Under the pieces are notes generated by a model. The model saw only the letters and a list, made by a program, of their open reading frames with translations. It searched no databases and had not been told where the DNA came from. From the NCBI GenBank assembly GCA_963855995.1, contig OY979716.1:88381369-88445368 (forward strand): 64,000 nucleotides of DNA, read 5' to 3'. This DNA comes from Muricea muricata. Its lineage: Eukaryota; Cnidaria; Anthozoa; Malacalcyonacea; Plexauridae. Positions 11,165-22,112 of this stretch are shown here, piece by piece. How positions within the stretch are numbered: position 1 is the stretch's first letter; each line of letters starts with the position of its first letter. The translations under genes and the position numbers were made by a program.

Positions 11165-12148
11165 CTGTGTTCAAGAGGCTGTATAAGAATTCTGGGAAAG
11201 GGACTCTTAGATTCTTCAGGGAGAAGTTAAATCACCGCAATGTTACAGCTGATGTTAAACACTGTGAGGACTGCGAGCAGCTGTTTTTCAGTGTTGGGAA
11301 GTGTTTTGTAATTGAAGCCTTAATGGAGTTTTTCAATATGCCTGATACAAAACACAAACCATCTGCAAACGGTCCTCACAGTGTTTATGTCCTGAAAGAA
11401 GAGTACTGAAAAGATTACATCATCAACACACTGCATAAATTTCTGGATGAGCATGTCTTTAATGAAGAAAACATTGGCATAACGGCTGATGGTGTTTGGT
11501 GTTATGGTGTAAACATTCTTCGATCATTCATGTTGCTAGCTGATTTCAAGGATGCTGTGGCTAATGGCAATGGTGAATATCTGTCAGTGATCAGAAAACA
11601 ATTATTGCTTCACTTTTTCTCCACACCTGGATTTAATGAATTTGAAATAAATGTTTGTGAACATTTTGCAGTGTCAAGTTCTGTTGTCAGAAACGGAAGC
11701 CTACAACTGTAAATGGGCTGCTACAGTCAATTGGAAAGGTGGAGCTGGCAACAATATTGAAACTGACTTATTTCAGGAAAACAGGAACTGTAAAATGAAA
11801 AAGTTAATCTCTGCAATGGGAGCAAACAAGACAGAAAAGGCAATTGGAAGCGCAACCAAGGCATCAGGTGGGGTAGCAAAGATTCCTGAAGCATTTGAGA
11901 AACAAGTTAAGATGCATCAAAAGTCAGCTGCTGATGATGAACAGTTAATCAGCAAAGACCTATGCTCTATAAGACCGTTCAAAAAGAAAGATGGAAGAGC
12001 GTTCGAGTTATTTGTTGACATTTCATATTTTCCTCTTCAATCATTTAATGAACAGAAGTTTAAAGAGTGGGTAGAAAGGCATAAGAATAACATTCTAAAG
12101 CATTACACTGTATCTGATGATTCAGATTCTGATGAATTTTCTGAATAA
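11165..12148 (+). pseudogene. DUF6589-type protein, C-terminal exon
   Basis: After an acceptor (TTTTTAG at about 11164) the frame reads TVFKRLYKNSGKGTLRFFRE and DCEQLFFSVGKCFVIEALMEFF, all typical of the DUF6589 C-terminal half. A stop interrupts at about 11407 (EEY*KDYI), and a frameshift lies at about 11680. The rest then runs LLSETEAYNCKWAATVNWKG to the acidic end VSDDSDSDEFSE. So this copy has one nonsense and one frameshift mutation in the exon. Confidence 0.7.
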
Positions 12149-12297
12149 TGTAAATACATGTAGATTATTGCACTAAACAGCACCCGATGATTCAGATCCT
12201 GATAAATTTTTTGAATAATGTATGTAAATATATCATTGCGCTACACTGTATCTGATGAGTCAGATTTCGATGAATATACTGTATAATGTAAATAAAT
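12107..12297 (+). repeat. Three tandem copies of the gene's acidic-tail segment
   Basis: The segment CTGTATCTGATGATTCAGAT...GAATAATGTAAATA is repeated with divergence at about 12107, 12181 and 12240. The first copy encodes the protein end and stop; the other two lie behind it in the 3' UTR. Confidence 0.7.
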
Positions 12298-12949
12298 TGT
12301 TGTGTGATTCTTCTGTTACATACATGACATTGCTGTTTTCTTTGATTTCACGAAAACTATGAGGACCAGTAAAACTGCTGTGTTGCAAGTGTGACAGGAA
12401 AATCACACTATTGCATATTTAAAACCAGTACTCCTCCTTGTATTGAATTGTGTGGAATTATTTAATTGTGATTCATGTGGTTAATTACAATAATTAACGA
12501 CATCTTAATCAAGTTACTCTGTCAAATGCAACATAATTTTACTTCTGAACAGGAGGGTTACGCGGAACTCTGTTTTTGTCTGCTTGCACTTATTTCTTGT
12601 TAACTTATTGACCTTCATTGCACTAACATCTGGGCATGTTCTCAGTAAAACAAAAATACGGCACAATGGGTGAATTGACAGGGATTTTTATAAAGTTGTA
12701 CAAATTTTGCACAGTCCAGGTTTAAATTCCAAGAAAATATGAAATGTGCAAACCAGAGTTGTTCCTCTGACTTTCATTCACTGCTATTTAACAAATTAAA
12801 CAGCAGAGTTTTCCCATTGAAAAATAAACTGTTTGTAGTTGAAGTAAAATAATATAGTAGGGTACATGATGAAAAATATTAATTGTATTTCTCTACAAAA
12901 TGCCATTTAACTAATGCAAGTGAATTTTATTTATTATTTGGCATTAATT
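12298..12949. other. Noncoding interior of the Academ-like element
   Basis: AT-rich, no frame of note. It separates the 3' end of the plus-strand gene from the minus-strand helicase remnant. The missing helicase exons would be expected here, so part of the element was probably deleted. Confidence 0.4.
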
Positions 12950-13412
12950 GCAAATGGACATAATAACACGAAAGATATACCGATTTTCACGTTCATATCA
13001 CGTTCACATCCAATTCTTCATCAGAAGCAAATTCCGGTTTTCATTCTTTACTAACATTAACAATAGATGCTCGGATTCCACGCATTTGTAGACGCAATAT
13101 TTGATCACTTATTTAAGAATTAAACGGAGATACAACAATAACTATAGAGTTCACAGCTACTGTAGAAAAGCTTTTTGATCTCCAGGCATGAATTAAATCG
13201 CCTCGTAACTTGTATTTTGCAAACAACAGCATCAGTAATAGATGAAAAATCAACAACTTTCCATAGCCAGTTGGCAAAACACACATCACATCCTTTTGTA
13301 AATAAACACTCTCAAGGCAAAGAACTTGCTTTGGCTTGAGAATAATTTCTTCATATAAACTATTCAGAAGAGCAAATTCCAAGCAACACAGAAAAGCTAT
13401 GTGGTCAGCCAT
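12950..13412 (-). pseudogene. RecQ-like (SF2) helicase, N-terminal fragment
   Basis: Starts MADHIAFLCC at 13412 on the minus strand, just inside the right TIR. KPKQVLCLESV is the Q motif, VMCVLPTGYGK is Walker A (GxGK with the preceding LPT), and IVIVVSPFNS is motif Ia. A stop follows at 13113, but the same frame continues with ISDQILRLQMRGIRASIVN, as expected for this family, before further stops. SF2 helicases unwind DNA; here it would serve transposition. Only the first ~150 residues remain and the DEAH-type motif is absent. Confidence 0.7.
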
Positions 13413-13499
13413 TTTGTAAACGAATGATGGCCTTGGAATATGGACGCATGTAATATGATACTTTCGCTCGCCCCCTCTGGCGCTAATTATATACCGTGA

Positions 13500-13555
13500 C
13501 ACGTGACCAGCCGCAACCAGGGTCTTTCCCAAGAAAGAGCCTGTGTACGAGGTTG
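13500..13555 (-). repeat. Right TIR of the Academ-like element
   Basis: Inverse of 5557-5612 with only a few mismatches. Followed by the ACATTCTAC copy of the 9-bp target duplication. Confidence 0.85.
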
Positions 13556-13564
13556 ACATTCTAC

Positions 13565-14285
13565 GAGACACGAAACCACAAACAATACACGCATAACAAT
13601 GTTCGATACTATTGTACGCACTTCCAAAATCAGTGATTTTCGTCCTCAGAAACGGCTTCTTTCCGCTTGAATGAGCTATCAGCAGTAAGCTAATACATAA
13701 TAGATTATGATTATACGACATGTAAACTGGCACAAATTTGCCCATAAATTTTACAACACGGGGAATGCAATACAACACCCGCCGCCGATTCAGAATTCCA
13801 TAACATGCCTTCCATCCCTCGACTGAACTCATCCGAATTTTAATCTGAAAAACGTCTCCAATCGACTTGAAAACATATCAGTAGACACCACATGCTCCCT
13901 AGATTAGAAACATGTTAAATTTAAGCTAGCACAAATTCGTCGCTCCACTCTATAGAAGAGAAAACGATTTTGTGAAGCTACCACAGGATTCGAAAGCTTG
14001 AAGACGCATACTAATTAACTTTGACAACGTAAACATACAAACAATGACGTCATTGAGGAATACGACATGAAAATGTAGTATTCTATAATAGACGCGGACG
14101 CGAAAACATGCGATTTTTGAAAGAGAATTATCCCAAACATAGTCGAATAGCATATCATTAAAAAGCCCACAGCCTATAGATTACAAATATGTTATTTCTA
14201 GCCTGGCACCAATTTGCTGTTTTAATCTACGGAAGGTGGAACAACTAGAATGCTAGCTCGACGCATCAAACTAAATATTAATTGT
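13565..14285 (+). repeat. ~200-bp degenerate satellite, block B (3 units)
   Basis: Units recognised by CTGGCACAAATTTG (13725), CTAGCACAAATTCG (13926) and CTGGCACCAATTTG (14200), each preceded by a diverged AAACG...GAATAACATATC...GATTACAAAT series. Lies between the Academ-like element and the hAT element and continues block A. Confidence 0.65.
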
Positions 14286-14293
14286 TTTTACGG

Positions 14294-17200
14294 CAGGGAC
14301 GGATTTTCATATTTTTGATGGGAGGGGTTAGAAAATCTTTGAGGGGGTGCAATTGTTTGCTTCAGCATGGGGTGTTGGCTTGGTAGGGGCTGTCAGATCA
14401 AAACTCGAGAGAAAAAATTATGTATAATTCTAAGTCCGGTGTATTTACGTATTGTATTAAATAAATTATACAGTATACTAACTATCCTTCACTTATCGCT
14501 ACAGTTTTTTCGTCTACTTCATAAAATGTACATAACAGTTGCAATGCGAAGTCGAAGAGCAACCTGATGCACTCGAAAGTCAAAAATATCAACAAAACCA
14601 AATCCCAAATAACATTAAATAAACAAGTATTTGTGCATAGGTACATTGTACTGTGAGCACATTGGAAGAACAATTGGCTCATTAAGAACACATTAAGAAC
14701 ACAGATAAAGTGTTAAGGTAGCATAGGCTGCCGAACGTGAAAATCCCCGAACAATCAATCAAGATGACATTGGCAAGTTAGCATTCATCCATATTTTTGC
14801 TTTTGAAGTCCAGGAGGATTCATACGTTCACCCGTCTGTTACCTTTTGCAGCCCATGAGTATGTTGATATCGATTTTCGATGCCAGATCTTGGTTTAGGG
14901 TTATGCATACTAGGTCACCGAGTCTGCTAGGGGTAAGCCTTGATCGCAACTTGGCACACACTCTGTTCATCGCTGAAAAACTCCGTTCCACGGAAGCCGT
15001 ACTTGTTGAATCTTCAGCAATGGCTGACGATCTTGTTCGGTGTATGGGCATGGTCATTTCAAGAGGTATGCCTGTCTTCAGAGTACTTGTTTGTCTTTAT
15101 TTTTATCTGATCATCATCTATAACAGAAACTGACTTGCGTGTTCTTTCAACCTTGTACTGAACATCTGTCCAATCGATGCTCTGGCTTTGTAGCTCTTTG
15201 GACAAAAAGAACATTGCACCCAGGTATACATGAAGAGTGATGAGGTCAATAATCTGCTTTGCAGTTGTCAATTTATGGTAAAACCCACTTGCTTGCTCGA
15301 CATGTGTTGAATCATGCAATCTCGGGTTTTGCTCAACTCTGATCAGAGTTTCCAAAATAACACGAGGTTTTTTCGTGATCAGATCTACGGCCTCAAACTT
15401 GCAGCCCCAACGTATGTCTATCTGCTGAGTCAGATGTTTAATTTGAGACTGAGGGTAAAGTTCGCTGTATACAGTATCATAAACTTCTCTGACTTTTGGA
15501 TGGTTCAGGAACGTATGAAGCGATTTGATTGTAGACATGATGTCAAGCGCAATGTTGGAATCTTTGATTAGATCATTTACCAGAAGATTTAAACGATGAG
15601 CAGTGCAATGTATGTATACTAACCAGTGAAAATTCTCAGAACACAACAGTTTTGCAACCCCAGAAAATTCGCCTGACATAACACTTGCACCATCCGCTCC
15701 TAGACATACAACTACTAAACCCCCTGAAGTGTGGATGATATGATGTATTGTTTCTTTTGTAATTTTCTTGATGGTGTGGGCATCAAACTGATCCAGTTTT
15801 CGAAGATCTACAAACCTCTCCACTACCTTTTCAGCACAATATCTCACTGCCAATGCCAACTCTTCTCTTTTTCCAATGTCCTTGCTTTCATCAACGAGTG
15901 CTGAAAACATACCAGCATTTTTAATTTCAGAATAAATGATGTGACGAATGTTCTCAGCTATCACTTCGATGATGTCATTAACACTGGTTTTGCTGGTATA
16001 GTCCATGCTTTGTGCGCTAGTGAACTTGTCATGAAGCTCTTTAAACCGGGGGTTTGTTTCCAGTTGGACTTTGATAAATGAAAGCCATTTACCCGGGTTT
16101 GTCAATTCATCTGTCTCGTCGCTTGCTCTCATCGGAACTTCGTTCTTTGTGAACCAAATAATATATTGGAATAAGATCCTGAGGCACTCTCTGTTGTTGT
16201 GTGCTAATTCTTCCTTTTCAGGACATATCCTTTGAACGATGCCCTTTTGTTTTCCCTTACGAATCTTTTCCCGCTCCATCCAGCTGGCATAACTGTTTCT
16301 ATGGAGCTCTGATCTTTCATGCTGTTGGAACCCTTTGCTTCTATCCAGTGCATTTGCCCAATTGGTGTACCCTGTCTGCGTGAACATCAAAGCAGCACAT
16401 GAGGCAGTCGTGTTTGAAGAAAATTTTGAACAACAATAACAAAAAGCGGCGTCTTTTTCGACATCATACTCAAGCCAAGGAAACTGTTGGTACCATGACG
16501 CGTGAAAGGACTTAGTTTTCTTTGACGTAGGGTCACGTACTGGAAACTTCCAAAGTTTGGGCTGTCTTGGTTTTTCAGGCAGAGCTTCGCACGTGGTTTG
16601 GAATGTTTTGGCCTCTTCACGTTCTTTATTTGTGTCACTTGAAACCAATATTTCTTCAGTTGGATTACTTGTTCGGCTCTCTGAGTCTTTCCATGACGTT
16701 TTTATTTGATTCGTACCTTCACCAACGCTAACAATTTCAGCAGCATCCGAGATTAAGTTTTCCCTATCTTCGCATTCACTTTTTTCTTACCTAACTCAAA
16801 AGCGCCATGGCATGTAAAATATCAATTGAGCAGGATTTTAGAAAATAATGTAGTTTACCAAATTGTTTTTTACCTGGGGATTGGATTGCTCATTTTTGCT
16901 CTTCTTTGTTATGAAAGACCCCAATGTCCTTTGCCTTTTATTTCCTCTTTGCATCAATGAATTTTTGTTCCGAATTCGCGCCTCAATGCTCTTAGAGTAT
17001 TTTATTCACAAGATTTTTAAGATCATATTATTTATGAAAAACTTGGTAACCATGCAAAATAAGCCTGCACGTGAGGTGGTCATATGTGCCTGCAATTTAG
17101 GGATAGATCAGTGAACTGTAATACAACTGGAATGCTAACTCAATACAAAAGTTCAATTGGCTGAAGCCAAGTTAGTTTTTCTGAGTTTTGAGACGAAATA

Positions 17201-17494
17201 CTTAACGCCAAAGATCAGACCGTATATCAGATTGAAGCTATTAAAAAGTTACATTCAATATAAAAAATTCAAGACTTAATACAAAAAAGAAATGCCTTAA
17301 AAATACGAAAACAACGGCAATTTTGAATATAACAACTTTTGCAACTTATATGCAACTTTTTAATAGCTTTCATTTGATATACGAGTATCTTTGGGAAAAA
17401 ATTTTTTTTTGGGGGGGGTGCAAAACCACTCTGGGGGGGTTAATGAATATTTTGGGGGGTATGCACCCCCCCCCCCCCAGGAAATCCGTCCCTG
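14294..17494. mobile_element. hAT transposon (zinc finger MYM-like family)
   Basis: Terminal inverted repeats CAGGGACGGATTT at both ends, flanked by a perfect 8-bp duplication TTTTACGG (14286-14293 and 17495-17502). This defines a 3.2-kb element. The G-rich left and C-rich right subterminal tracts (GGGGGTGCA and TGCACCCCC) are also inverted copies. It holds one minus-strand transposase gene and has inserted into the satellite array. Confidence 0.95.
14839..16783 (-). pseudogene. hAT transposase with TTF-type zinc finger, internally deleted
   Basis: The frame from 16783 to 15059 has a TTF-type N-terminal zinc module (YDVEKDAAFCYCCSKF and the following His residues), then the DUF4371-like region (SALVDESKDIGKREELALAV with the catalytic-type Asp, and LGADGASVMSG). 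IHCTAHRLNLLVND then carries the CxxH motif of hAT transposases. It stops at 15059. The C-terminal dimerisation block (STASVERSFSAMNRV) follows at once in another frame (15057-14839), so roughly 100-150 residues between them are missing. No ATG is seen before the open frame, so a first exon may be lost. Confidence 0.85.
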
Positions 17495-17502
17495 TTTTAC
17501 GG

Positions 17503-17860
17503 AATCAAAAATATACGCGATTTTTGTCAAGAGAAACGGCTTGTATCTGCTTGAATAACATACTGATCGAAACTCCATATTGCATAGATTACAAGGATAT
17601 ATTTTTTAGCCTAGCACAAATTCGTGCCTACATTCTACAAGGCGTGAAATGCAAGGGACGCACGCTTGAGACTTGTAACTGCATAATAATTACTTTTGCT
17701 CAATCAGAAAAACAACTGATTTTTGTCGAGAGAAACGGTTCTCATTCGCTTAAATATTCTTATCTGAATTCTTATCTGCTTGAATAACATATCGATCGAA
17801 AGCCCATAATGCATATATTACATATACATAATTTTTAGCCTGGCACAAATTCGTGTCTTC
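17503..17860 (+). repeat. ~200-bp degenerate satellite, block C (2 units)
   Basis: Two well-preserved units with TAGCCTAGCACAAATTCGTG (17609) and TAGCCTGGCACAAATTCGTG (17838). The array ends directly ahead of the BEL/Pao start codon at 17879. It could therefore be part of that element's 5' region rather than an independent satellite. Confidence 0.65.
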
Positions 17861-17878
17861 GACATTTTATACGGCAAA

Positions 17879-19330
17879 ATGGAGACGAATAAAAACACGC
17901 TATGGGAACAAAAGAAGGCGGCAAAAGGACGACTTACGAGAGCGAGGAATCAACTTAAAGCCTTGGTAAATACTCAATTATACGGCAGTTAACGAGTAAG
18001 AATGTTATTCGCTGTGCAATTAAAAAGGTAAACACAGAATACGACATAATCGAGAAAATGATTAATGCCTTGAAGGAAATTTATGCTTTTGGTACAATAT
18101 CTCATGACGAAAATGCAAATGTTGACACGATCATGAAAGCGTAAATTTTGCGAATGATCATATAAGAGAGAGGCGAGAACGAGGAGTCAGCTTCTGATAC
18201 TTTATCTAGTGTATCAAGGTTGCAATCAGTTCAAAAAAAGAGATATTCAGATGTTCAAGAGGCAAATATGAGTTTTTTACAGATTCAAGAAGAACAAAAA
18301 CGACAAGAAAACAAGTTGGAGCGACAATATGCAGAACTTAATGAAAGATTTGTGCAGTTTGAACAAGAACAACGACAGAAAGAGGGAGAATTGCAACAAC
18401 AAGCAGCCGAGCTTGAGCTTATCAAACAACGGGCCGAGGAAGCGCGAAGAATTACTGAATTGAACCAAGCTAGATACCACAAACCAGGGCATAGATTTTC
18501 ACCGTACAGATCCACCCCCTACCTTCATGGCAACCCGTCCATCACCCAAATGGTCCCTTTGAATCCACACCAGCAAGAGAAACCACGCAAAGAATGGCAA
18601 CAGTTAAATTGAAAGGCGTGGATTTGCCAAACTTTTTGGGCGAAAACAAAACAGACTATGAATCGTGGAAGGCCGCCTTTGTGTCTATTGTCGATGAAGC
18701 AGATATTCCCGTTACTGAAAAAATGCTATGCCTTCAAAACAGCCTATCTGGAAAAGCACGGACGATGGTCAAAGACCATGGTTGCTCGCTGAATGCCTAC
18801 GAGAGAGCAAAATCCAAACTAGAAAAGAAATATGGTGGAGAAAGACGACTGATGATAAAACACTTGACAGCTCTGCATGATTTTCCAAAGATTAAGTCAC
18901 GAAATGTCGAAGAAATGGAGAACTTTCATGTAACTTTGGAACGTGTCATGATTGCATGCTTGCGGTAAAGAGCTCACAGGACAGAATCTGAATCTCACTG
19001 CAAAGGAGAAGCTGTCACAACAAGATGTTCAGGCATACAAGTACTGGCTTATTGTACACTCTCGTGAGGATACCTTTGGAACTCTCGTTGAATGGGTTGA
19101 ACTACGGGTTCAAATCATGGAAGAAGCTCTAGAAGAGACAAGTGGACTTGGGAGCAAGCCTGAGGACAAGAGGGATTCGAGAGGCAACGACAGACGACGT
19201 AATCGAGGATTTGCACAAGCAGACCAGTTGCATTGTCACCTCGTGCATGGAGAATCACCCCCCATAGGTGTGTGGTGCATTCAAGGCCCCACCTGTATCC
19301 AAAAGAAAAGAGCTAATAAGCACCAGTAAC
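17879..19330 (+). pseudogene. BEL/Pao Gag region
   Basis: Opens METNKNTLWEQKKAAKGRLT at 17879, the basic N-terminus usual for BEL Gag, and breaks soon after. A coiled-coil, Gln/Glu-rich stretch follows (18220-18612), then the DUF1759-type capsid region (18594-18968: LPNFLGENKTDYESWKAAF, LSGKARTMVKDHG). The piece at 18952-19329 is a frameshifted continuation. At least four frame changes are needed to read it through. Confidence 0.8.
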
Positions 19331-20317
19331 CGCTGCTTTAGATGTCTTGCAGCTGGTCACCGCAAGATGAACTGTCCAAACGTTAGACGGTGCAGGCTCA
19401 AAGGATGTACAAGTGATGAACACAGTAGATACCTCCATGAAAATGCACAGGAAGTGCATAAGGACGGATCAGCGCAACCTGAAGTAGAACAACGCCGAAA
19501 CGACGAGCATTCAAATGGAACAGGGAGCCAAGACCAAACCAGGAATGAGAATAGAACTCATACAACCCAGCAAGCAGACCATGTATCGCTTATGGTTTTA
19601 CCAGCAGTGATTCGTAACGAAAATAAGTTATCGACGGTAAATGTGATGTTGGACAACTGTTCAACCGGGTCATACGTGTCTGAGGCGGCGGCAGAGGAGC
19701 TTATGCAACAAGGAAAGAGTGAACAACTGACCATCTCTGGAACCGGCGGTTCAGAGGTGAAGAAGAGTTCACGCCAGATTGAAGTGACGGTAGCCAGCGT
19801 AGACAGCAAATTTTCTGCAAGTTTGCAAGCTAATGTCCTAGATAACATAGCAGGTGATACTCCCGCATTTGAGTGGTTCACATTGAAGACAAACTGGTCC
19901 TATCTACAATCCATTCCGTTCCAGAAGGTTGCAAAACGTAAACAAATCGACATTCTAATCGGTTCAGATAACCCGATATTTCATCACATTCTGCAAGAAG
20001 TTCATGCATCTAAAACAAATGACCCAATAGCCCGGAAGACGAGTCTCAGTTGGGTTGGTTTTGGACGAACGCAAACTAAAGAGTTCCGACGTTCATCCAA
20101 ATCTCATTTTACACGCACCTATCGTACCAACCAGATTGAAAAGGAAGGTCCTTCTGACGATGTTCTACGCCAGTTTTGGGAACTGGAATCCATCGGCATT
20201 CGAGACGAAAACGAGACAGTCCTCATGCCAGATGAAGCTGCGGCAGTGGCCCAAGTAACCGAAACACTGTTTCAAAAACGACAGATACGAAATCGGCATT
20301 CCCTGGATGAGGGGTGA
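19268..20317 (+). pseudogene. BEL/Pao zinc knuckle and aspartic protease region
   Basis: Begins with the knuckle CFRCLAAGHRKMNC, followed by a second Cys/His cluster (CRLKGC...H). The protease core is VNVMLDNCSTGSYVSEAAAE (DUF1758 type), where Asp-x-x-Ser replaces the retroviral DTG. Further on, IDILIGSDNP and SWVGFGRT are family hallmarks. It ends at 20317 ahead of the RT. Processing of the polyprotein would be its role. Confidence 0.8.
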
Positions 20318-20545
20318 ACCCTAACTAGTCAACAACTACGAAATGGCTTTCAACAGACTAAAGACCCAGGAACGATCACTACTGCAAAAAGATTCCAAAG
20401 ATTGCAGAAACGTATGGAGAGATCATCAAGGACTACTACTGAAAAGGCTATGTAATAAAAGTCCTCAAAAGTAGTGAAGTCGAACAGTGGTTCCTACCCC
20501 ATTTCCCAGTTATAAGACAGAACCGAACAACAACGAAGATAAGAA

Positions 20546-21237
20546 TGGTCTTTGATGCCGCGGCGAAGAGTGACGGGAAAAGTCTCAATGACGCTGTACG
20601 AGCTGGTCCCAAACTTCAAAGAGAGTTAACAGATGTGTTAACACGTTTTCGTAGAGCCCAGATAGCCTTGTCTGGAGAGATCTCGGAGATGTTTCTACAA
20701 GTTGGTCTTAGTGAGGAAGATCATCAGTACCACAGACTCTTATGGCACGACCTCGATTCAAGGGATCCAGACCACTATGAATTTCAAAGGCTCCCGTTTG
20801 GCAATAGATCATCTCCATTTTGTGCTCAACATGTTGTCCACACCCATGCAAAAACCCATGCGAAGGATTACCCACAGGCCGCAGAAACCATTGACAATTC
20901 GATGTATACAGACGACGTTCTAGATTCGTGCGAGACGGTAAACGAGGCTGTGCAATTTTGTGGTGAACTTTCAGAGCTACTTGAGTTAGGAAAGTTCAAG
21001 TTAAGGAAATGGTCTTCAAATGATCCAGCTGTTCTGAACGATGTTCCAGTAGAAGATCGATTACAAAGCCTTGAGATTCATGAAGCAGAAGATACTCCCA
21101 AGAACAAAAGTCTTGGTGTACTGTGGGAAGCAATGGCAGACGTCTTCACCTTCTCTGTTCAAGCACCAGATGTGAGCATGAAGCCTATGAAGAGCAATGT
21201 TCTGAGCACTATTGCAATTATATTTGACCCACTGTAA
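20546..21237 (+). pseudogene. BEL/Pao reverse transcriptase core
   Basis: Starts in RT block 2 (MVFDAAAKSDGKSLND) and runs through FQRLPFGNRSSPF to the active site MYTDDVLDS. Block A reads ALSGEISEMFLQVGL; the family normally has Asp where this copy has Glu (GE for AD), which would remove one of the three catalytic carboxylates in its usual form. The frame ends at 21237 near IAIIFDPL, itself a conserved connection-region motif. Confidence 0.85.
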
Positions 21238-22112
21238 TTTCTGGCCCCCTTTACCATATGGGCGAAAGTCTTGATGCAGGAAGTCTGAATGGCCGGAATC
21301 AGTTGGGATGACATTTTACCTGACAACTTGATCGCTAAGTGGCAACGATGGGTTTCAGAGCTTCACAAATTGTCACATATCACCATCCCTTGAAGTCTCC
21401 ATCTCCCAAATCCTTCCCACGCTCGACTACATGTATTTTCAGATGCCTCAAAAGAAGCGTATGCCACCGTAGCCTACCTGGTCTGTTGATATCCTGACGG
21501 TAATACCTCCTTAGAATTATTGCTTCGAAAAGTAGAGTGGCACCAATGAAAGCTGTGACAATACCACGACTAGAACTCATGGAAGCAATCCTTTCGGTTC
21601 GATTGGCAAAGACCATCAACAAGACCCTCGAAGCTGAAGGAACCATCTTCTGGACTAACTCGATGAACGTGTTTGTTACACTGGATTCGAAACCAAAGCT
21701 GTGAGTTTAAGCCCTTTGTTGCCAATCACGTAGGCGAAATTCACAGATCTTCTAACCCACAACAATGGAGGCACATACCCGGTGACATGAATCCAGCAGA
21801 CCTACCAACGAGAGGATTGTCAGTCACAGAGCTGGCGAATAGTAAAGTGTGGGTGGAAGGACCAAGTATTATACAGTGTGAAGAGTCAACATGGCCCCCA
21901 CAACTTCCTAACGAGCAAGAAGAAGAAAGCACCAGCAACGACGAAAGACAAAAAGTGGCACATGTTACAATCGAAACCCCAGGTAACAACCCCATCGACT
22001 CAAAACACTTCTCGAATTTTAGAAACTTGGTTCGTGCTTTTGGATGGGTCCGATGTTTTCTGAATAATTGTAAACTGCCGAATGAAGATCGGGAGAAGAG
22101 ACATACACTCAG
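21238..22112 (+). pseudogene. BEL/Pao RNase H region
   Basis: Scattered pieces: HVFSDASKEAYATVAYLV (first RNase H Asp) at about 21430 with several stops, then an open piece from 21673 with FVANHVGEIHRSSNPQQWRH and PGDMNPADLPTRGL, classical for the end of the Pao RNase H. The frame reads on into the dispersed repeat that starts at 22113, so the last ~15 residues before its stop are not retroelement sequence. Confidence 0.75.

Larger units (their letters stand above)
5557..13555. mobile_element. Academ-like DNA transposon (DUF6589-type protein plus RecQ-like helicase)
   Basis: An 8.0-kb element with 56-bp terminal inverted repeats (5557-5612 and 13500-13555) beginning CAACCTTGTACCCAGG / CAACCTCGTACACAGG. 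It is flanked by a 9-bp duplication, ATATTCTAC (5548-5556) and ACATTCTAC (13556-13564), with one mismatch. It holds a plus-strand multi-exon gene of the DUF6589 type and a minus-strand RecQ-like helicase start at the right end. From memory, a helicase-bearing lineage of Academ transposons (AcademH) has been described in animals; that assignment is inference. A piggyBac element and a hAT MITE have inserted into it, and the genes carry stops and frameshifts, so this copy is dead. Confidence 0.65.
17879..22112 (+). mobile_element. BEL/Pao LTR retrotransposon, decayed, no LTR seen
   Basis: Gag, protease, reverse transcriptase and RNase H regions follow in the BEL/Pao order, with many frameshifts and stops. 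The 3' part, with integrase and 3' LTR, is cut off where a dispersed repeat starts at 22113. I could not find a pair of LTRs. Confidence 0.85.

Noticed and set aside
13113-13832. 239-codon minus-strand frame as one protein crossing the right TIR
   Set aside because: The N-terminal part is satellite and TIR sequence in a fortuitously open frame; helicase text begins at MADH (13412).
18952-19329. Overlapping Gag frames as programmed ribosomal frameshifting
   Set aside because: The element has many scattered breaks, including plain stops, so decay is the simpler reading.
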